Source: Exiguobacterium mexicanum
Lineage (GTDB): Bacteria; Bacillota; Bacilli; Exiguobacteriales; Exiguobacteriaceae
NCBI RefSeq assembly: GCF_005960665.1
Contig: NZ_CP040676.1
Span: forward strand, 1,250,501 to 1,314,500
Length of the DNA: 64,000 bases
Direction: 5' to 3'
In this document: positions 18,272 through 25,827 of the stretch, piece after piece
How positions within the stretch are numbered: position 1 is the stretch's first letter
How the letters are laid out: each line of letters starts with the position of its first letter
Made by a program: the position numbers and the translations under genes
The notes under the pieces: model-generated
Told to the model about the DNA's origin: nothing
What the model saw: only the letters and a program-made list of their open reading frames with translations
Databases searched by the model: none

Positions 18272-19738
18272 ATGGAACTAACAAAGCAGTGGCGTGACCA
18301 TTTCAAACAATTGCGTGCCTTCGATGAGGCGATTTCTTTACTATACTGGGACATGCGCACCCAGATGCCGGAACAATCGGCACCGCTTCGGGCCGAGACG
18401 ATCGGCTATCTGTCGACCGAGGCGTTCAAGCGTCAGACGAGCGAGTCGTTCAAAGACTTGCTCGCGCAAATGACCGAGACCGAGGAATTGACGCCGATTG
18501 AAGTCCGGTCGGTCGCCGTCGCCAAGACACAGTATGAGCGGAACGCTAAAATTCCTTCATCGGAATATCAGGCGTACGTGACGCTCGTCTCTGAAGCCGA
18601 GACGGCATGGGAGAAAGCGAAGGACCAGGATGACTGGCACATGTTCGCCCCATATCTCGAGAAGATCATCGGGTTCCAACGCAAGTTCGCGGAGTATTTC
18701 GGCTACGAGTCTCACCCGTATGATGCTTTGCTGTACGACTATGAACCTGGCATGACGGTCGAACAGCTCGATGCATTGTTCCAGACGCTCCGGGACGAAC
18801 TCGTCCCGCTCATCCGCGAATTGCCGGAACCTGTACAAGGACTCGACTGGGCGATGGACAAGTCGGTCCAACAGCGGTTGTGCGAGGATTGGATGCGTGT
18901 CGTCGACTACGATTTGACACGGGGCCGACTCGACGCGACGGTCCATCCGTTCGAGATTACGATCAACCGGCGCGACGTGCGCATTACGACAAAATATGAC
19001 GAGGCCGACTTCCGCAACGCCTTGTTCGGGACGATGCACGAAGCGGGCCATGCCACGTATGAGCAACAAATCGACTCGGAACTCGACGAGCTCGGGCTCG
19101 GAGGCGGGGCCTCGATGGGAATCCATGAATCACAGTCGCTCTTTTTCGAGAATTTTGTCGGGCGAAGCGAAGCGTTCCTGAAGAGCGTCTATCCGCGTCT
19201 TCAAACAGAACACCCTGCGCTTCAGGACGTTTCTTTCGAGACGTTTTATGCCGGGGTGAACGAGGCGAAACCCTCTCTCATTCGAATCGAAGCGGACGAG
19301 TTGACGTATAGTCTGCACATCATCATCCGTTATGAGCTCGAAAAGAAACTGATCCAAGGCGATCTTTCGGTCGAAGAATTACCAGAGGCATGGAACGCGC
19401 TGTATAAGGAATATCTCGGTGTCGATGTCCCGAGTGATGCGAAAGGCGTCCTGCAAGACGTGCACTGGGCCGGCGGTTCATTCGGTTACTTCCCAAGCTA
19501 TGCACTCGGCTTGGTCTATGCCGCCCAATTGACAGAGGCGCTTCGTGATGCCCATCCAGAGTTTGAATCGCTCGTCAGCAGTGGCGAGTTCGGCCCGATC
19601 AAACAGTGGCTCGAAGACAATGTCCATCGTCATGGGAAGGCGCTCACCCCGAACGAATTGATCAAACAAGTGACCGGGGAAGACATCTCGGTACGTCCGC
19701 TCGTCCGCTACTTGACGAGCAAATATAAAACGAACTGA
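18272..19738 (+). CDS. Metal-dependent carboxypeptidase, M32 family
   Basis: A 488-residue cytosolic peptidase. The zinc motif HEAGH in FGTMHEAGHATYEQQ with a following HESQSLFFEN block, and the N-terminal LYWDMRTQMP, mark the M32 family (thermostable carboxypeptidase Taq type; YpwA in Bacillus). Length matches the family norm near 500. Start ATG 18272 follows GGGGTGG. It precedes the GDPD gene by 11 bases, so the two are probably cotranscribed down to the terminator at 20454. Confidence 0.9.
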   Translation: MELTKQWRDHFKQLRAFDEAISLLYWDMRTQMPEQSAPLRAETIGYLSTEAFKRQTSESFKDLLAQMTETEELTPIEVRSVAVAKTQYERNAKIPSSEYQAYVTLVSEAETAWEKAKDQDDWHMFAPYLEKIIGFQRKFAEYFGYESHPYDALLYDYEPGMTVEQLDALFQTLRDELVPLIRELPEPVQGLDWAMDKSVQQRLCEDWMRVVDYDLTRGRLDATVHPFEITINRRDVRITTKYDEADFRNALFGTMHEAGHATYEQQIDSELDELGLGGGASMGIHESQSLFFENFVGRSEAFLKSVYPRLQTEHPALQDVSFETFYAGVNEAKPSLIRIEADELTYSLHIIIRYELEKKLIQGDLSVEELPEAWNALYKEYLGVDVPSDAKGVLQDVHWAGGSFGYFPSYALGLVYAAQLTEALRDAHPEFESLVSSGEFGPIKQWLEDNVHRHGKALTPNELIKQVTGEDISVRPLVRYLTSKYKTN

Positions 19739-19749
19739 GGCGAATACAG

Positions 19750-20463
19750 ATGAGATTCTTCGCGCATCGAGGAGTGATGGCCCGCCATCCCGAAAATACG
19801 ATGACAGCGTTCCGGGCTGCACTCGAGGCCGGGGCAGATGGGATTGAAGCGGACATTCATATGACGAAAGATGGACGTCTCGTCCTCATCCATGACGAGA
19901 CGATCAATCGGACGACAGATGGTCAAGGGCGGATCGCCGATATGACGCTATCAGAACTGCGAGCGGTCAACGCGGGCGTCACGTTCGCGGTCCACGAGCA
20001 GATTCCGACGTTAGATGAACTGTTCGATTTGTGTCAAGGGACGTCGGTGGTACTGAACCTCGAGGTCAAGACCGATATCGAACGGTATCCCGGGATTGAG
20101 CAGCGCCTGGTCGACACGATCCGTAACCGACGTGTCCCTGTTGAACAAGTCGTGTTCTCTTCATTCAATCATGCGACGCTCAAACGTTTGAAACGGTTGG
20201 CGCCAGATATCGAGTGTGCGGTGCTCTTGGCCCAACCTCTCTATGACCTTGTGGCGTACTGTGCGAAGGTCGGGGCGACCGCCGTGCATCCGAACGTCCG
20301 GACGATGACCGATGAGGAAATCCTACAGCTGCAAGCAAAAGGGCTCGCCGTGCGTCCCTATACCGTCAAGACGGTGCATGACCTCGAACGGTTTCGCCGG
20401 CTCGGGGTCGATGCGGTGTTCGTAAACGACATCGACTGGGCCAAAGCACATTCAACCCCGTAA
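19750..20463 (+). CDS. Glycerophosphodiester phosphodiesterase
   Basis: A 237-residue GDPD-family enzyme that cleaves glycerophosphodiesters to glycerol-3-phosphate and an alcohol. Catalytic-site motifs are HRG (AHRGVMARHPENT), EADIHMTKDGRLVLIHDET and the downstream LNLEVKTD. There is no signal peptide, so the enzyme is cytosolic and resembles UgpQ/YqiK-type proteins. It follows the M32 peptidase after 11 bases; GAGGCG is the likely ribosome binding site. Confidence 0.9.
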   Translation: MRFFAHRGVMARHPENTMTAFRAALEAGADGIEADIHMTKDGRLVLIHDETINRTTDGQGRIADMTLSELRAVNAGVTFAVHEQIPTLDELFDLCQGTSVVLNLEVKTDIERYPGIEQRLVDTIRNRRVPVEQVVFSSFNHATLKRLKRLAPDIECAVLLAQPLYDLVAYCAKVGATAVHPNVRTMTDEEILQLQAKGLAVRPYTVKTVHDLERFRRLGVDAVFVNDIDWAKAHSTP

Positions 20464-20486
20464 CGTTACGCGTTGCGGGGTTTTTA
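20454..20486 (+). terminator. Terminator after GDPD
   Basis: AACCCCGTAACG pairs with CGTTGCGGGGTT, then TTTTT. The stem includes the stop codon. Confidence 0.85.
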
Positions 20487-20715
20487 CATTAAGGTGAAGG
20501 GGAAGTGCAGGTAATGTAAAGAAAGCGGTTTCTTCTCGATGTGCCCAGCGGCATATTCAGAGCACACCGTCACCTTTACGCCATTGCTCCGTTGTCTTAG
20601 ATTTAAGATGTCACCAGCTACATAGCAATCAGATGTAGCACACTTTGTAGCACGTATCAAACTTGTCGTACGCAGTCAATCGGTCAACCCAAGCAGAAAA
20701 AGGAGGAAATTTCAC
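20487..20715. promoter_or_regulatory. Upstream region of the DUF4397/sortase operon with repeated TGTAGCAC
   Basis: GCTACAT-N9-ATGTAGC at 20617-20639 is a 7-bp dyad. Its right half lies within the first of two direct copies of TGTAGCAC (20634-20641 and 20646-20653), spaced 12 bp apart. Such a pattern suggests a regulator site upstream of the surface-protein operon. No sigma factor consensus was fixed. Confidence 0.35.
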
Positions 20716-21513
20716 ATGAAGAAATTGATGTCTTTACTTGGTACACTCGCCTTGGCGTTTGCACTCATCGTACCGGTCAGTGCGGATGGACACGAGAACG
20801 CGATGGTACGTGTACTCCATGCTTCACCTGATGCACCGGCGGTAGATGTCTACGTCAACGGTGAAGTCGCAGTCGAAGGCGCAGAGTTCAAAGCGCTCAC
20901 CGACTATTTGACACTCCCGGCTGGAGATTACAATGTTGAGATCAAGCCGGCAGGTGATGCCGAGACGGTCGTCGTTGCGGCAGACCTCTCGATCGAAGCA
21001 GGCAAGTTCTACACAGCGGCAGCAATCGGCCAACTTGAAAACATCGAAATCGCAGCAATGGAAGACGATGCGAACTTTGAAGACGGTAAATCGAAAGTCC
21101 GTGTCGCTCACTTCTCACCTGACGCACCGGCAGTCGATGTAGCCCCTAAAGGTGGCGACCCGCTCTTCTCGAACCTTGAGTTCAAAGCAGTCAGCGACTA
21201 TGGCACACTCGACGCTGGCACGTATGACCTCGAAGTTCGTCCGGCCGGCGCGACTGACGTCGTGAAGGCACTTGACGGTGTTGCCCTCGAAGGCGGCAAA
21301 AACTATACGGCGTTCGCCATCGGACTCCTTGAAGGCGAACCAGCGTTTGAAGTCCTCCTTGCAGCAGACGGCGGTGAAATGGCCGGAGCTCCAGAAACAG
21401 GACAAGGCGGTCTCGCTCAGACAGCATCAATGAACTGGTTGCTCGCAGTAGCGGTCCTTGGTGCAGCAGCAGCTGGCTTCTACGTCTTTCGTCGTCAGAA
21501 GCAAGACGCTTAA
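20716..21513 (+). CDS. Secreted DUF4397 surface protein with sortase-type C-terminus
   Basis: A 265-residue exported protein. A signal peptide (MKKLMSLLGTLALAFALIVPVSA) is followed by two tandem DUF4397 repeats opening with VRVLHASPDAPAVDVYVNG and VRVAHFSPDAPAVDV. The C-terminus carries APETG (225-229), a hydrophobic stretch and the basic end RRQKQDA, which is the layout of a sortase substrate. AAAGGAGG precedes the ATG. The gene overlaps the following sortase frame by 56 bases. Attachment to the wall by that sortase is inferred from the pairing. DUF4397 function is not known; beta-sandwich adhesion-like folds have been proposed. Confidence 0.82.
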   Translation: MKKLMSLLGTLALAFALIVPVSADGHENAMVRVLHASPDAPAVDVYVNGEVAVEGAEFKALTDYLTLPAGDYNVEIKPAGDAETVVVAADLSIEAGKFYTAAAIGQLENIEIAAMEDDANFEDGKSKVRVAHFSPDAPAVDVAPKGGDPLFSNLEFKAVSDYGTLDAGTYDLEVRPAGATDVVKALDGVALEGGKNYTAFAIGLLEGEPAFEVLLAADGGEMAGAPETGQGGLAQTASMNWLLAVAVLGAAAAGFYVFRRQKQDA

Positions 21514-22099
21514 GCTTCTCTTGATTGGAACGCTATCGTTCCTTATGATCGCACCGGGCGCGGACGCACCGGACGCGGACTCGAAACTGACGACCGTCGG
21601 TTTCGCCGAACCGCTCGTCTTGTCAGCGACCGAGATCGATCGTCAATCTTTTCACACAGAGACGTTCGTCCCAAAACGACTGAAGATTCCGTCAATTGAT
21701 GTCGATGCTGTCATCCAACCGGTCGGGAAAGACCGACTCGACCGGATGGATACGCCGACAGACGCTGATGTGGTCGGATGGTATCGTTACGGGGCCAAGG
21801 CGGGTGCGACGGGTAACGTCGTACTATCCGGCCATCTCGATGACCTTCGCGGACCGGCCATCTTCGCAAGCCTTGGCGAACTGCGCCTCGGAGAATCGGT
21901 GACGCTCCAGCGTAGCAAAAAGGTGATCGAATATGAAGTCGTCTCCGTCGAACGGTACCGACTCGAAGACGTTCCGCTCGCCTCGATCTTTGCGGCGACC
22001 CAAGCGACACGGCTTCAGCTCATCACATGTGCGGGCCCGTATGACCCGGAACACGGATATCGTGACCGGATCGTCGTCACGGCAATCGCCAAAGCATAA
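21458..22099 (+). CDS. Sortase, class F-like
   Basis: A cysteine transpeptidase with catalytic His in LSGHLDD (H126), Cys in LITCAGPYD (C191) and Arg in YRDRIVV (R202/R204), counted from TTG 21458. The GHLDDLRGPAIFASLGEL block resembles class F/E sortases more than SrtA. The N-terminal region is one hydrophobic segment after basic residues (RSKTLKLLLIG), a signal-anchor. The true start is uncertain: TTG 21458 and GTG 21461 overlap the upstream gene, TTG 21521 would lose the charged N-region, and no good ribosome binding site is seen, so translation is probably coupled. Its likely substrate is the DUF4397 protein. Confidence 0.83.
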   Translation: MVQQQLASTSFVVRSKTLKLLLIGTLSFLMIAPGADAPDADSKLTTVGFAEPLVLSATEIDRQSFHTETFVPKRLKIPSIDVDAVIQPVGKDRLDRMDTPTDADVVGWYRYGAKAGATGNVVLSGHLDDLRGPAIFASLGELRLGESVTLQRSKKVIEYEVVSVERYRLEDVPLASIFAATQATRLQLITCAGPYDPEHGYRDRIVVTAIAKA

Positions 22100-22149
22100 A
22101 CGAAGAACCCTCGAACAAGGCAACTGCCTTGACAGAGGGTTCTTCGTTT
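22098..22149 (+). terminator. Hairpin after the sortase gene
   Basis: AAACGAAGAACCCTC and GAGGGTTCTTCGTTT form a perfect 15-bp stem around an inner AAGGCA/TGCCTT hairpin. The T tail is short. Confidence 0.65.
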
Positions 22150-22164
22150 GTAGGACGACACAAG

Positions 22165-22206
22165 AAAAACGACTGTGGCCGAAATGAATCGGGCCCAGTC
22201 GTTTTT
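22165..22206 (-). terminator. Bidirectional terminator at the end of the MarR gene
   Basis: AAAAACGACTG-T-GGCCGA pairs with TCGG-G-CCCAGTCGTTTTT. It begins inside the stop codon of the MarR gene on the minus strand and also backs up the sortase operon. Confidence 0.8.
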
Positions 22207-22642
22207 ATGCGTCCATTCGATCAAGCAATTTGGACAGAAGAATCAATTCGTCATCTGAAAAGTCTTCGAACACGTCCATCAAGTACTCGATTTTCATATC
22301 TTCTAACGTCTCGAACAAGGCACGACCTTCCTCGGTCGCCTGTAACTCGACGACGCGACGGTCGCGTTCGCTACGTTCGCGTGAGATCAACCCTTTTTTC
22401 GTGAGCTCATCTGCGAGGGCCGTAATCATCGAAGCCGAGAACTGAAACTCGTTCGATAAGGCCGAGGCGATTTGAGGACTATTTTGACAAAGCGAACGAA
22501 GGATGAAGAATTCGTTGCGCGTCAAGTATTGAGAGAACATCGACCGGAGGTTTTTCTTCACTCCGCGATAGTTCATGCGAATCCCTCGCTCAGCATCAGC
22601 GACGAGCTGACGGCGGGATGCTGTTTGTACAGGCGTTGTCAT
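22205..22642 (-). CDS. MarR-family transcriptional regulator
   Basis: A 145-residue winged-helix regulator. The recognition region QIASALSNEFQFSASMITALADELTKKGLISRERSERDRRVVELQ shows the MarR wing with its DRR signature. AGGAGGT is ten bases before ATG 22642; an in-frame TTG at 22648 is closer to it and possible. It is monocistronic and no divergent target gene sits beside it, so targets are unknown. Confidence 0.85.
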   Translation of the reverse strand: MTTPVQTASRRQLVADAERGIRMNYRGVKKNLRSMFSQYLTRNEFFILRSLCQNSPQIASALSNEFQFSASMITALADELTKKGLISRERSERDRRVVELQATEEGRALFETLEDMKIEYLMDVFEDFSDDELILLSKLLDRMDA

Positions 22643-22732
22643 CCTCAAGCGTACCTCCTAGGTAAATATCATTATTTGCATATATTTCAGAACATAAAAA
22701 CATTCTACAACAAAAACATGAAGTCTGTAAAG

Positions 22733-23791
22733 TTATGATGGCTCTTCACGGATGCGAAGTTCTTGGATGACTTCATCGTAATGTTTCAAGTCCGGATAGA
22801 AGCGGCGGAAGAAGAACTCGATCTGCTGGTCATCCCCTTCGGCGAGCAGCTTGGCGAGGACTGCGTAGACGACGCCCATCCCTTGCCGCGGCAATAATGA
22901 CGACGGTAAGAGCGTCGCACATTGGATGGCCCGGTTGAAGTAACGATCGAGCGTGTCACTCAAGTCCTGGAACGTGCGAATCTCGGCGTAATGGAACATG
23001 CGCGTCAATTCGATGATCGTCGACAGGTCGGTGTCGAGCAACCAGTCGCTCTGGAAGATGGCGTTATCGAGCTTCTCGACAGTGACGTCATTGGCGATAT
23101 AATAGTTCAAGTTGTCCCGGGTGATGCTCACTTTGTCCGGTGACTCGACGATCCGTTCGACTGTCTCCTGCTCGAACATCCGCAGCTGCTTGCGGATGTT
23201 GACGAACTCGGAATCAGCGATTTCGAGCAGTCCCGCGACACGGCTGAAGCTGCGTTTGATCTCCGGCGGGACGGCGTTCGGGTTTTTATAGCCTAGGTCG
23301 TGCTCAATCTCGGCCCAAGCGTGTTGCAAGATGGACCGGACTTGAATCTCGGCCTCTTTCTCCTCGAAGCGGCGATACTCTCCGAGGGCGAGCCGCTTGT
23401 CACTCAAACCGACGACGTAATGGACCGAGAGGTAGCCGAACTCGTTCGGGTCGAGCAGGGTGGATTTATCAATCGACTGTTCACGGTCGATTCGGAACTC
23501 GTCCTCAAGGATTTGGGCCACGGCCCGGACGTCGTCATGGAAATAGGTCACGATCCGAATCCCCGCCAAGTCTTGGACGTCGCGCAATGACCGGTATTGG
23601 TACGGTTTGCGGGACAGTTTGGCATATAGACTCTCCGCTTCCTTGGCCCGGGCGACGATCGAGTGGAACTGAATCCCGGCGTCATTCAATAGTTCACTGA
23701 GAAGCGACTTCAGTTTGGCGGCGAACGCCTCGTAATCCTCTTTCTCATTCATATAGTCGAGCATGATCGTATTCATATCCTGTCTCGGCAT
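22733..23791 (-). CDS. RelA/SpoT-domain protein (putative (p)ppGpp synthetase) with C-terminal extension
   Basis: A 352-residue protein. Residues about 40-200 form a RelA/SpoT synthetase-like domain: ARAKEAESLYAKL, DLAGIRIVTYFHDDV, FGYLSVHYVV and EIQVRSILQHAWAEIEHDLGYKN correspond in order to the family motifs. There is no HD hydrolase domain. It is longer than the ~210-residue small alarmone synthetases of Bacillus because of a ~150-residue helical C-terminal region without recognised motifs. AAGGAG precedes the ATG. Whether it makes (p)ppGpp or acts like a toxin-type synthetase cannot be told from sequence. Confidence 0.75.
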   Translation of the reverse strand: MPRQDMNTIMLDYMNEKEDYEAFAAKLKSLLSELLNDAGIQFHSIVARAKEAESLYAKLSRKPYQYRSLRDVQDLAGIRIVTYFHDDVRAVAQILEDEFRIDREQSIDKSTLLDPNEFGYLSVHYVVGLSDKRLALGEYRRFEEKEAEIQVRSILQHAWAEIEHDLGYKNPNAVPPEIKRSFSRVAGLLEIADSEFVNIRKQLRMFEQETVERIVESPDKVSITRDNLNYYIANDVTVEKLDNAIFQSDWLLDTDLSTIIELTRMFHYAEIRTFQDLSDTLDRYFNRAIQCATLLPSSLLPRQGMGVVYAVLAKLLAEGDDQQIEFFFRRFYPDLKHYDEVIQELRIREEPS

Positions 23792-23903
23792 CTACATCAC
23801 TCCTTGTCTCATTATAAGTAGTATAGCATCATTGAAATCGCTGTCGCACCTGTCTGCCGTCCCTATGATACAATACGGCTTGGAACGGGAAGGAGTGTCG
23901 CAT

Positions 23904-24131
23904 GTGAGAGTGAGCCATACATTGAAATCGATGGAGCGCGAGAAGCTCGAGATCGTCGCCGGCCTGTTGCAACAGGGCGGTTATCGGGCGGGGAAGATCG
24001 ATTGGCAGACCGGGATCAATATCGTCCGTCTCAGCCGTGAAGGGGTCTCGTCTGAGCCGGATGAACGGGCACGAATCCAAGGCATCGTCGATCATTTTGG
24101 AATCGATGACTGGACCGCCACGTTTTCTTGA
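23904..24131 (+). CDS. Small hypothetical protein, divergent from the RelA/SpoT-domain gene
   Basis: Seventy-five residues (MRVSHTLKSMEREKLEIVAG...), starting at GTG 23904 with GGAAGGAG eight bases upstream. Longer readings to 23763 have no ribosome binding site and overlap the divergent gene. It is acidic in the C-terminal half (DERARIQGIVDHFGIDDW). No family recognised; its divergent position 112 bases from the alarmone-synthetase-like gene may be chance. Confidence 0.55.
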   Translation: MRVSHTLKSMEREKLEIVAGLLQQGGYRAGKIDWQTGINIVRLSREGVSSEPDERARIQGIVDHFGIDDWTATFS

Positions 24132-24164
24132 GTCCCTCTTTTTCAAATCGCTGACGGAAAATGG

Positions 24165-24189
24165 GTTTTACGACTCATTTTTCGGGAAT
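24165..24189 (+). promoter_or_regulatory. SigB-type promoter
   Basis: GTTTTA, a 13-base spacer and GGGAAT closely match the general-stress sigma factor consensus (GTTTAA-N12 to 15-GGGWAW), 47 bases before the start of a YflT-like stress protein gene. The match is seen; use by SigB is inferred and fits the product. Confidence 0.7.
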
Positions 24190-24235
24190 AGTATATTATT
24201 CGATTTTAGAACAGCGGACGTTTAGGAGGATGAAT

Positions 24236-24559
24236 ATGTTAGAAACAAGAATCGTACGGGATATGACCTCGGTCGACCATGAAGTGAATGGAATGGTGTC
24301 AGGCGGATGTGTCAACGAGAACATTTACTTATTTGCCAAAGATGAAGAATTGACGGTGCGTCTTGCCGCAGAAGCAGGTGTACAACCATACCGCATCACT
24401 GAAAAAGGATTGTGGGAATCGCTCATGTCGAAGTTCACGAAAAACTCGGATGACCGCATCGATCAGCTTGAGAGCCTCGGTCTGACGAAAGAGATGGTCG
24501 AGTCCCTCGAAGGTGAAATCCAAGCCGGGAAGATCGTCCTCGTTTGCGACAAATCATAA
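24236..24559 (+). CDS. General stress protein, YflT-like
   Basis: A 107-residue soluble protein starting at ATG 24236 behind AGGAGGAT. The pattern of a short alpha/beta domain (HEVNGMVSGGCVNENIYLFAKDEE) followed by a helical part (LESLGLTKEMVESLEGEIQAGKIVLVCD) resembles the YflT/GSP17M domain found in SigB-controlled stress proteins. The SigB-like promoter upstream supports this. Biochemical role of the family is unknown. Confidence 0.75.
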   Translation: MLETRIVRDMTSVDHEVNGMVSGGCVNENIYLFAKDEELTVRLAAEAGVQPYRITEKGLWESLMSKFTKNSDDRIDQLESLGLTKEMVESLEGEIQAGKIVLVCDKS

Positions 24560-24598
24560 AAACAGCCGGAACTGATACGGATCAGTCCCGGCTGTTGT
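24557..24598 (-). terminator. Terminator between converging genes
   Basis: AACAGCCGGAACTGAT pairs with ATCAGTCCCGGCTGTT around ACGG. The T run is good on the minus strand and poor on the plus strand, so it mainly serves the epimerase-like gene. Confidence 0.8.
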
Positions 24599-25635
24599 CA
24601 TTTCGTCTCGTAATAGGCGTTCACGATCCGGCGCAGCGAGCGCTCGTTCAAATCGAGCGGTTTGAACCCGGCGTCCTGCAACAGGCGTTTCGTGTTCGCA
24701 TCCTGGAATGAGATGTTGCGGTTCAAGTACGGGTTGAACACTTTTACCATCTCGTTGAACGTCTGCTCGACGTTGCTCAACGAGGACGTTGCCGTCTCGG
24801 TGATTTTCAAATGTGGGAACTCGAGCGCCTGCTTCATATATTCGAGCATCGTCTCGTTGCGCGGCGGGGCATCGTTCGTCACGTTATAAATGGTATCCGG
24901 CATGGCGTGTTCGATGGCCGCGAGCAGCACGTCGGCGACATAGTCGACCGGGACGAGGTTTGACGTGCCCGTCTCAGAGCCGAGGAGTCGGATCGGACCG
25001 ACAGGCGCGCCTTTGCGTTCGAGTCGACGCTTGAACACTTCCAGGGCCCGCATATAGCCGTACATCGTGAACTTCGAATCGGCTTCGCCGGTCTTCGAGT
25101 CACCGACGATGATGGCGGGCCGGAAAATGGAGACGGCCAGGTCATGCCGGGCTTCCCAGACGGCTTGTTCGGCATGGGCCTTGCTCTCCTCGTACGGGTT
25201 ATGGAACGTCTGATCGGTCGCATACAGCGTCTCATCTCCGATCTCGCGTGCCCCGAGCGTATAGGCCGTACTGACGTGGAAGAAGCGGGGGCAGTGCAAA
25301 GCTTTCGCGAGGTTAAGCGCTTGCTGCGTCCCCGTCAAGTTCGTCTCGAACAGCTCATCGCGGAGCTCCTCGTCAAATTTGACGAGCGCGGCCATGTGGA
25401 GCACCAAGTCGAAGCTCCGCTCATGTTTTTTGATAAACTCATCGTCCGCTCCAAGGAACGGGGCGGTCAAATCCCCGGCCAGCACTGTCATCGAGCGGCG
25501 TTCGTCCTGCGAGAACATCGCCTCCACTTTTTCAGGCGTGCGGGCGAGGACACATAACGTGTGGCCTCGATGAATCAACTCGCGGGCGAGCCGTCCTCCT
25601 AAAAATCCGGTCGCACCGGTCATAAAAATGTTCAC
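24598..25635 (-). CDS. Extended-SDR NAD(P)-dependent epimerase/dehydratase-like protein
   Basis: A 345-residue extended short-chain dehydrogenase. The nucleotide-binding TGATGFLGGRLARELIHRGH, the HMAALVKFDEE segment and the active-site YxxxK as YEESK, after HVSTAYTLGAR, are all visible. The layout resembles thioester-reductase/male-sterility-like and dihydroflavonol-reductase-like SDRs; the substrate cannot be named. Start GTG 25635 follows GAGAGGAAG. It is a single gene. Confidence 0.82.
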   Translation of the reverse strand: MNIFMTGATGFLGGRLARELIHRGHTLCVLARTPEKVEAMFSQDERRSMTVLAGDLTAPFLGADDEFIKKHERSFDLVLHMAALVKFDEELRDELFETNLTGTQQALNLAKALHCPRFFHVSTAYTLGAREIGDETLYATDQTFHNPYEESKAHAEQAVWEARHDLAVSIFRPAIIVGDSKTGEADSKFTMYGYMRALEVFKRRLERKGAPVGPIRLLGSETGTSNLVPVDYVADVLLAAIEHAMPDTIYNVTNDAPPRNETMLEYMKQALEFPHLKITETATSSLSNVEQTFNEMVKVFNPYLNRNISFQDANTKRLLQDAGFKPLDLNERSLRRIVNAYYETK

Positions 25636-25780
25636 AGCGTTCTTCCTCTCTTTTCAGTCTCTCCCCATCATAACAAGCGACGGCGGAATGAGCCACTGTC
25701 AGCCTGATGTTTCAAATTAGGGGTTTAACATTTTTTAAAGTGGGTTATGACTTAAGGAGAAGCGTACGCAAGGTACGTCA

Positions 25781-25799
25781 TGACAGTGTTGATCTGTCA
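25781..25799 (+). promoter_or_regulatory. Inverted repeat before glnA
   Basis: TGACAG-N7-CTGTCA lies about 30 bases before the glnA start, flanked by direct ACTTAAG copies at 25750-25756 and 25803-25809. It is not a TGTNA-N7-TNACA GlnR/TnrA box, so the regulator, if any, is unknown. Confidence 0.35.
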
Positions 25800-25827
25800 A
25801 ATAACTTAAGTGAGGTTTTTTAGAATC

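Noticed and set aside
22472-22738. An 88-codon plus-strand frame upstream of the MarR gene
   Set aside because: It is antisense to the MarR gene start and its leader, with no start signals.
25700-25800. GlnR/TnrA box upstream of glnA
   Set aside because: TGTNA-N7-TNACA was looked for; only TGACAG-N7-CTGTCA was found, which lacks the consensus ends.
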